A DNA stretch of 64,000 bases from Aquincola sp. (lineage in GTDB: Bacteria; Pseudomonadota; Gammaproteobacteria; Burkholderiales; Burkholderiaceae_C), in contig JALHQP010000003.1 of assembly GCA_022841885.1 (NCBI GenBank), positions 59,292-123,291 of the forward strand, written 5' to 3'. Position numbers and translations under genes: made by a program. Positions 58,624 to 64,000 of the stretch are shown here, in pieces. Each line of letters begins with the position of its first letter. The stretch's first letter is position 1. The notes beneath the pieces were generated by a model that saw nothing but the letters and a program-made list of their open reading frames with translations, was not told the DNA's origin and ran no database searches.

Positions 58624-59832
58624 ATGAAGTCACGCGTTCTTTCCGGCATGCGCCCCACCGGCGCGATGCACCTCGGCCACTACCACGGCGCACTCAAGAA
58701 CTGGGTCAAGTTGCAGGAAGAACACGACTGCTTCTTCTTCGTCGCCGACTGGCACGCGCTGACCACGCATTACGAAGAGCGCGACGTGATGGAGCGCTAC
58801 GTCTACGAGATGGTCACCGACTGGCTTGCCGCCGGCCTCGACCCCGATAAGTGCACGATCTTCATCCAGAGCCGCCTGCCCGAGCATGCCGAGCTGTTCA
58901 CGTTGCTGGCGATGGGCACGCCGCTGGGCTGGCTCGAACGCGTGCCGACCTACAAGGACCAGATCGAGAAGCTGAAGGACCGCGACCTCGCGACCTACGG
59001 CTTCCTCGGCTACCCGCTGCTGCAGGCCGCCGACATCCTGATCTATCGCGCCAACCACGTGCCCGTCGGCGAGGACCAGAGTTCGCACGTCGAACTCACG
59101 CGCGAAGTGGCGCGCCGCTTCAACCACCTCTACGGCCGTCCCACCAACTTCGACGCCAAGGTGGCCGAGTCGCTGGCCAAGCTGCCGAAGGACGACGCGC
59201 GCTACCTCGAGAAGCAGCGCAAGGCCTATGGGGAGACCGGCAGCGCCGAAGCGCTCGGCAAGGGCGAGGGAATGATCGCAAGAGCTGCCGCGAACGTCGT
59301 GGGTTGGACCAGCGACGACAGCGAGTTGCTGGCCGGTCACCTCAAGGGCAGCGGCCGCAGCATCCTCGTCGAACCGGACGCCCTGCACACCGAGGTGAAA
59401 AAGTTGCCGGGCCTGGACGGCGCCAAGATGAGCAAGAGCTACGGCAACTCGATCGCGATGCGCGAGGAGCCCGCCGTGGTGAAGCAGAAGGTGCAGACCA
59501 TGCCGACCGATCCGGCGCGCGTGCGCCGCAGCGACCCGGGCGATCCGAACAAGTGCCCGGTCTGGCAGTTCCATCAGGTGTACTCGGATGCCGAGACCAA
59601 GGACTGGGTTGTGAAGGGCTGCACCACCGCGGGCATCGGCTGCCTCGAGTGCAAGCAGCCGGTGATCGACGCCATCGTCGCCGAACAGAAGCCGTGGCGC
59701 GAGCGCGCCGCGGCCTATCTGGCCGATCCGAAGAAGGTGCACTGGATCGTCGAGATGGGCACCGAGCGCGCCCGCACCGTGGCCAAGCAGACGATGCGCG
59801 ACGTGCGTACGGCGATGGGGTTGAACTACTGA
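58624..59832 (+). CDS. trpS: Tryptophanyl-tRNA synthetase
   Basis: A 402-residue class Ic aminoacyl-tRNA synthetase. HIGH-type motif MHLGHYHGAL (residues 15-24) and KMSKS in DGAKMSKSYGNS. It is about 65 residues longer than E. coli TrpS owing to an insertion around residues 180-245 between the catalytic halves and a Cys-containing C-terminal region (CTTAGIGCLECKQPV), typical of the long betaproteobacterial form. The stop overlaps the next start by one base (TGATG). Confidence 0.95.
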   Translation: MKSRVLSGMRPTGAMHLGHYHGALKNWVKLQEEHDCFFFVADWHALTTHYEERDVMERYVYEMVTDWLAAGLDPDKCTIFIQSRLPEHAELFTLLAMGTPLGWLERVPTYKDQIEKLKDRDLATYGFLGYPLLQAADILIYRANHVPVGEDQSSHVELTREVARRFNHLYGRPTNFDAKVAESLAKLPKDDARYLEKQRKAYGETGSAEALGKGEGMIARAAANVVGWTSDDSELLAGHLKGSGRSILVEPDALHTEVKKLPGLDGAKMSKSYGNSIAMREEPAVVKQKVQTMPTDPARVRRSDPGDPNKCPVWQFHQVYSDAETKDWVVKGCTTAGIGCLECKQPVIDAIVAEQKPWRERAAAYLADPKKVHWIVEMGTERARTVAKQTMRDVRTAMGLNY

Positions 59833-60512
59833 TGAGCACCGCGTTGCAGACCTTCGAAGTGCATCCCGCGGGCGACGCGGCCGCCAGCGTCATCGTGCTG
59901 CACGGCCTGGGCGCCGACGGCACCGACTTCCTGCCCTTTGCCGACGAGATCGACCTCAAGGCCGTTGGTCCGGTGCGCTGGCTGCTGCCACGCGCGCCGG
60001 TGCGCCCGGTCAGCGTCAACAACGGCCACCGCATGCGCGCCTGGTACGACATCTACGAGTTCGGTGCCCAGGCCCGGAGCCTGCGCGAAGACGATGCCGG
60101 CCTGCGCGAAAGCTTCGCCGCGGTGCATGCGCTGATCGACCGCGAGGTCGCGCGCGGCGTGCCCGCGCGCCGTATCGTGCTCGCCGGCTTCAGCCAGGGT
60201 TGCGCGATCACGCTCGGCGCCGGCCTGCGCTACCGCGAGCGGCTCGCTGGACTGGCCGGCATGTCGGGCTACCTGCCGCTCGCGTCGACCACCGCCGCCG
60301 AGCGCAGCGACGCCAACGCGTTGACGCCGATCTTCCTGGCACACGGCCGTCGCGACCCAGTCGTCGGCCTGGACCGCGGCACTGCCTCGCGCGACGCGCT
60401 CGGCGCGCTCGGCTATGCGGTCGAGTGGCACGATTACCCGATGGAGCACTCGGTGTGCGCCGAAGAGGTGGCCGAGTTGCAGCGCTTCCTGCAGCGCGTG
60501 CTCGCCGCCTGA
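59832..60512 (+). CDS. Alpha/beta-hydrolase carboxylesterase
   Basis: A 226-residue phospholipase/carboxylesterase-family (acyl-protein thioesterase-like) hydrolase. The nucleophile elbow is GFSQG (Ser about residue 120), oxyanion region LHGLGADGTDF, Asp in FLAHGRRDPVVGL and His in YPMEHSVC. The substrate is undefined. Translationally coupled to trpS and 10 bp before the MFS gene, so the three may be one operon. Confidence 0.92.
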   Translation: MSTALQTFEVHPAGDAAASVIVLHGLGADGTDFLPFADEIDLKAVGPVRWLLPRAPVRPVSVNNGHRMRAWYDIYEFGAQARSLREDDAGLRESFAAVHALIDREVARGVPARRIVLAGFSQGCAITLGAGLRYRERLAGLAGMSGYLPLASTTAAERSDANALTPIFLAHGRRDPVVGLDRGTASRDALGALGYAVEWHDYPMEHSVCAEEVAELQRFLQRVLAA

Positions 60513-60522
60513 CCCGACCGCG

Positions 60523-61716
60523 GTGGACACCACCGCCCGCACGCTGATCACCGGCCGCGCGCTGCGTGGCTTTGTCGATGGTTCGGTCGCGGTGCTGTTG
60601 CCCGCGTACCTGCTCGCGCTCGGCCTGGGCGAGTTCGAGGTCGGCGTGATTGGCACGGCCACGCTCGCCGGCTCGGCGCTGGTCACACTGGCGGTCGGCG
60701 CCTGGGGCCACCGCGTCGCGCCGCGCACATTGCTGCTCGGCGCCGCCCTGCTGATGGCGGCCACCGGTCTCGGGTTCGCCACGGTCGTTGCCTTTGTGCC
60801 GCTGCTCGTAGTGGCCTTCTTCGGCACGCTCAACCCCGGTGCGGGCGACGTCAGCGTGTTCCTGCCACTTGAACATGCACGCCTGGCCGGCAGCGCCGGC
60901 ACGAGCGACGAACGCACGACATTGTTCGCGCGCTACAGCCTCGCCGGCGCACTGTCCGCAGCGCTCGGCGCCCTGGCGGCGGGCGTGCCGGCCTGGGCCG
61001 CAGTGCGGCTCGGTGCACCGCTGCTCGATGCGCTGCGCGCCATGTTCATCGTCTACGCCCTGATCGGCGCCGCGATCTGGCTGCTGTACCGCCGCCTGCC
61101 AGTGCCCACACTGCCGACCGCGCAGTCGCGGCCGGCCCCGCTGGGTCCGTCTCGCCGCATCGTCGTCAAGCTCAGTGCGCTGTTCGCGGTCGACGCCTTC
61201 GCCGGCGGCTTGGTACTCAACAGCCTGCTGTCGTTGTGGTTGATGCAGCGCTTTGGGCTGTCGCTGGCCCAGGCCGGGCTGTTCTTCTTCGTGACCGGCC
61301 TGCTCGCGGCCGTCTCGCAGCTCGCCGCGCCGGCGCTGGCGCGTCGCATCGGGCTGGTCAACACGATGGTCTTCACCCACCTGCCGGCCAACCTGTGCCT
61401 GGTGGCTGCCGCGCTCGCACCCTCGCTGCCGGTCGCGCTGGCGCTGCTGGGCGTGCGCGCGCTGCTGTCGCAGATGGATGTGCCCACGCGCACGGCCTAC
61501 GTGATGAGCGTCGTCACGCCGGGCGAGCGCAGCGCAGCCGCCAGCTTCACCGCGGTACCGCGCAGCCTGGCCTCGGCCGCAAGCCCGGCGCTTGCGGGCG
61601 CACTGTTCGCAGGCGGCTGGCTGGCCGCGCCGCTCGTGCTGTGCGGCCTGCTGAAGATCGGCTACGACCTGACGCTGTGGCGCGCCTGCCGCGGCCAGCC
61701 TCTGAACGAGACCTAG
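60523..61716 (+). CDS. MFS transporter
   Basis: A 397-residue major facilitator from a GTG start, with 12 predicted spans and a central cytoplasmic loop near residues 190-205. The first spans (FVDGSVAVLLPAYLLALGLGEFEVGVIG) resemble the YfcJ/drug-type MFS proteins. The substrate is unknown. It overlaps the convergent CAT-like gene by 4 bp at the stops. Confidence 0.85.
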   Translation: MDTTARTLITGRALRGFVDGSVAVLLPAYLLALGLGEFEVGVIGTATLAGSALVTLAVGAWGHRVAPRTLLLGAALLMAATGLGFATVVAFVPLLVVAFFGTLNPGAGDVSVFLPLEHARLAGSAGTSDERTTLFARYSLAGALSAALGALAAGVPAWAAVRLGAPLLDALRAMFIVYALIGAAIWLLYRRLPVPTLPTAQSRPAPLGPSRRIVVKLSALFAVDAFAGGLVLNSLLSLWLMQRFGLSLAQAGLFFFVTGLLAAVSQLAAPALARRIGLVNTMVFTHLPANLCLVAAALAPSLPVALALLGVRALLSQMDVPTRTAYVMSVVTPGERSAAASFTAVPRSLASAASPALAGALFAGGWLAAPLVLCGLLKIGYDLTLWRACRGQPLNET

Positions 61717-62381
61717 AGTCCGAGCACGGCCGCCGGCTCCTGCAGCGCGGCCTCGAAGCCCTGCACGAAGCGCCCCACGTGCACCCCGTCCATCAACGCG
61801 TGGTGCACCTCCACCGACATCGGCATCCACAAGCGGCCGCCCTCGGCATCGGCGCGGCCGAAGGCCAGCTTGGGCACCGAGTCCTCGGGCTGGCCGTCGC
61901 GCCGCCAGACTCGGGCATGGCTGAAGCTCGTGAAGTGCATCCACGGCAGCGTGGTGAAGTGGATGCGCGCCACGTCGTTAGGGCGCGGCTCGAAGTCGGT
62001 CGGATCGCGCCGCGCCGCGCGGATCGCTGCGCCGGCCGCGGACGCGAAAAACATGAAGTCGGCCGCGTAGTCGAAGTTCGCGAAGCCAAAGCTCTCGCGA
62101 TCCTCGCGCAAAACGGTGCTGCTGCCGTCGATCACCTCGTGCACGCGCACCCGCTCGCCCTCGAAGCGCAGGCGAAAGGGCTGCTGCTCGTTGGCCAGCC
62201 GCAGCGCGAGCCAGTAGCAGGCCAGCCCCAGCCCGGCAGGCCGGCCCGCGCTGTCCAGCGCCCGCTTCAGCCGCGCCACGTCCAGGCGCACGCAGACGTT
62301 GAAGAAGGGGTTGTCGAACCCGCGAAAGAAGCCGCAAGCGTCACGACGCGACCAGGCGGCGGTGTCGAGGTAGGTGGCCAT
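61713..62381 (-). CDS. Chloramphenicol acetyltransferase-family protein
   Basis: A 222-residue CAT-superfamily acyltransferase. The catalytic motif HHALMDGVHVG (His about residue 193) and the FTSFSHA and NPFFNVCVRLDV blocks are present, and length matches type A CATs (about 215). Chromosomal CAT-fold proteins of environmental bacteria often act on other small molecules, so resistance is not implied. The ATG at 62381 gives the usual start. Its stop overlaps that of the MFS gene on the other strand. Confidence 0.87.
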   Translation of the reverse strand: MATYLDTAAWSRRDACGFFRGFDNPFFNVCVRLDVARLKRALDSAGRPAGLGLACYWLALRLANEQQPFRLRFEGERVRVHEVIDGSSTVLREDRESFGFANFDYAADFMFFASAAGAAIRAARRDPTDFEPRPNDVARIHFTTLPWMHFTSFSHARVWRRDGQPEDSVPKLAFGRADAEGGRLWMPMSVEVHHALMDGVHVGRFVQGFEAALQEPAAVLGL

Positions 62382-62416
62382 GGCGCGGCCATTCTGGCCG
62401 AGGGCGGCCGTCGAGC

Positions 62417-63574
62417 TCAGCGCGGGGTCGGGTAGCTGCCCGGCACCAGGATGCCGCGGTCGACGTTGGCGATGTTCGTGTGGCCGCAGAAGGCCATCGT
62501 CACGTCCAGCTCCTTGTGCAGGATCTGCAGCGCCTTGGTGACGCCGGCCTCGCCCATCGCGCCCAGGCCGTAGGCCATCGCGCGGCCGATCATCGTGCCG
62601 CGCGCGCCCAGGGCCCAGGCCTTGAGCACGTCCTGGCCCGAGCGGATACCGCCGTCCATCCAGACCTCGAGCTTGTCGCCCACCGCCTCGGCGATCGCGG
62701 GCAGCGCCGCGATGCTCGACGGCGCGCCATCGAGCTGGCGCCCGCCGTGGTTGCTGACGACGATCGCATCGGCACCATGTTGCGCCGCGAGCTTCGCGTC
62801 CTCGACTTCCATGATCCCCTTCAGGATCAGCTTGCCGCCCCAACGCTCGCGCACCCAGTCGACGTCGGCCCAGGACAGGCGCGGATCGAACTGCTCGTTG
62901 GTCCAGGCCGCAAGCGACTTCATGTCGCTGACCTCTTTCACATGCCCGACCAGGTTGCGGAAGGTGTGGCGCCGCGTGCCGAGCATGCCCAGGCACCAGC
63001 GCGGCTTCATGGCCAGGTTGATCATGTTCGCGATCGTCGGCCGCGGAGGTGCGGTCAGGCCGTTCTTCAGGTCCTTGTGGCGCTGGCCGATCACCTGCAG
63101 GTCCAGCGTCAGCACCAGCGCGCTGCACTTCGCGGCCTTGCAGCGGTCGATCATGCGCGCCATCGCGTCGCGGTCGCGCATCATGTAGAGCTGGAACCAG
63201 AACGGCACGGACGTGTTCTCGGCGATGTCCTCGATCGAGCAGATGCTCATCGTCGACAGCGTGAACGGGATGCCGAACTTCTCGGCAGCCCGCGCGGCGT
63301 GGATCTCGCCGTCGGCATGCTGCATACCGGTCAACCCCACCGGCGCGATCGCCACCGGCATCTTGGCGTCGATGCCGATCATCTTGACCGCGGTGCTGCG
63401 GTTCTCCATGTTCACGGCCACGCGCTGGCGCAGCTTGATGGCCTGGAAGTCGCTCTCGTTGGCGCGGTAGGTGGTCTCGGTCCACGAGCCGCTGTCGGCA
63501 TAGTCGTAGAACATGCGCGGCACGCGCTTCTCGGCCAGCGCGCGCAGGTCTTCGATGTTGGTGATCACGGGCAT
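62417..63574 (-). CDS. lldD: FMN-dependent L-lactate dehydrogenase / 2-hydroxy-acid oxidase
   Basis: A 385-residue FMN enzyme of the (S)-2-hydroxy-acid dehydrogenase family. Signature SNHGGRQLDGAPSS with catalytic His and Arg (about residues 270-283), FMN-binding PVAIAPVGLTGMQHADGE and phosphate-site MDGGIRSGQDVLKAWALGA. The protein feeds electrons from L-lactate, glycolate or mandelate-type acids to the respiratory chain. Which acid is oxidised cannot be decided from sequence. Glycolate would yield glyoxylate, adjacent to oxalate metabolism. Confidence 0.88.
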   Translation of the reverse strand: MPVITNIEDLRALAEKRVPRMFYDYADSGSWTETTYRANESDFQAIKLRQRVAVNMENRSTAVKMIGIDAKMPVAIAPVGLTGMQHADGEIHAARAAEKFGIPFTLSTMSICSIEDIAENTSVPFWFQLYMMRDRDAMARMIDRCKAAKCSALVLTLDLQVIGQRHKDLKNGLTAPPRPTIANMINLAMKPRWCLGMLGTRRHTFRNLVGHVKEVSDMKSLAAWTNEQFDPRLSWADVDWVRERWGGKLILKGIMEVEDAKLAAQHGADAIVVSNHGGRQLDGAPSSIAALPAIAEAVGDKLEVWMDGGIRSGQDVLKAWALGARGTMIGRAMAYGLGAMGEAGVTKALQILHKELDVTMAFCGHTNIANVDRGILVPGSYPTPR

Positions 63575-63638
63575 GGTGGGCGCTCCTCGTTTGGCGCGCA
63601 TCCTACGGGCGCGGCCCCCCTTCGGGTCGGAAGCTTGT

Positions 63639-64000
63639 TCAGCCCGGCCCGGAATTCCCGGCGTGTGCCTGCGCCTGCAGCGCGACACAGCGCTCGGTAA
63701 GCCAGTGGGCAAACAGCGGCGCGGCACCGCGCGTCGCATAGGGCAGCAGGTAGTAGCGATTTGCCGGCTCGATGCTCAGGTCGAACAACGGCACCAGGCT
63801 GCCGCTGGCCAGCCAGTGCCGTGCCAGGGTCAAGCGCCCGAGCACGACGCCCTGACCGCACACGGCCGCCTCGAGCGCCAGCCCCAGGTCCATCAGCTGC
63901 GGCCCGGTGGCCGGCTCCGGCCAGCCCAGGCCGGCGGCGCGGAACCACGGCTCCCACTGTTCGAGCGGCGTGCGCAGCAAGGGGGCCGCGCGCAGGTCCG
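63639..64000 (-). CDS. LysR-family regulator (GcvA-like), 5' part outside the window
   Basis: Partial: only the C-terminal 120 residues are present, running off the window edge. It covers the second half of the LysR effector domain (WFRAAGLGWPEPATGPQL, LALEAAVCGQGVVLGRLTLA, GSLVPLFDLSIEPANRYYLL), a pattern typical of GcvA-type regulators. Located 64 bp upstream of the lldD-like gene on the same strand, so it may regulate it. Confidence 0.85.
   Translation of the reverse strand, partial: DLRAAPLLRTPLEQWEPWFRAAGLGWPEPATGPQLMDLGLALEAAVCGQGVVLGRLTLARHWLASGSLVPLFDLSIEPANRYYLLPYATRGAAPLFAHWLTERCVALQAQAHAGNSGPG

Noticed and set aside
61713..62381. Acquired chloramphenicol resistance gene
   Set aside because: Base composition and overlap with its neighbour fit the host chromosome, and no mobile element is nearby; a housekeeping CAT-fold acyltransferase is likelier.

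Overview
This is a high-GC, gene-dense bacterial chromosome segment. The ubiG, zapA, 6S RNA, ftsK-lolA, rarA, purN, rsmB and trpS neighbourhoods, the many Bug-type/TTT and TRAP organic-acid transporters, and a dispersed three-hairpin repeat all point to a betaproteobacterium of the order Burkholderiales (Comamonadaceae/Rubrivivax-like). The assignment is inference from gene content. I saw no phage, IS element, CRISPR array, tRNA or rRNA.

Layout. 0-6 kb: ubiG and a SOUL-domain protein, then a vitamin B12 uptake operon (btuB-btuC-btuD, minus strand) behind a cobalamin riboswitch. 5.4-6.3 kb: a small coiled-coil protein, zapA, 6S RNA and repeat copy 1. 6.3-10.5 kb: EVE-domain protein, a LysR regulator, and an uncharacterised set (small protein, FAH-family enzyme, ketopantoate-reductase-like enzyme, membrane protein). 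10.5-11.7 kb: a TerC-universal stress protein fusion.

11.8-26.1 kb is the most interesting block, an oxalate-to-CO2 module. It holds NAD-linked formate dehydrogenase (fdsA and a fused fdsG-fdsB), two formyl-CoA:oxalate CoA-transferase paralogues separated by a PAS protein, oxalyl-CoA decarboxylase, a divergent Crp/Fnr-type regulator, and a tripartite tricarboxylate transporter operon (tctC-tctB-tctA plus a kinase-like/BON protein). The oxc and tctC promoters carry nearly identical FNR-like palindromes (TTGAC-N4-GTCAA) at matching distances from a similar downstream element. This suggests that one regulator couples catabolism to a TTT system that may import oxalate.

26.4-38.4 kb: HDAC-family protein, a degenerate GGDEF protein, rpsU-yqeY, a TRAP transporter (dctQM, with dctP convergent), pmbA, darP, mog, murB, yajQ, and an aspartic protease whose 5' end lies inside repeat copy 2. 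38.4-47.4 kb: oligopeptidase A, a coiled-coil periplasmic protein, SRPBCC protein, livFGMH without a binding protein (with a duplicated livF tail), alanine dehydrogenase with a divergent Lrp regulator, and repeat copy 3. 47.4-64 kb: rarA, two MFS proteins, lolA-ftsK, a Crp regulator, trxB, rpmB-rpmG, a fatty-acid desaturase, rsmB-purN, trpS, an esterase, a CAT-family acetyltransferase, an FMN-dependent 2-hydroxy-acid dehydrogenase, and a LysR gene cut by the window end.
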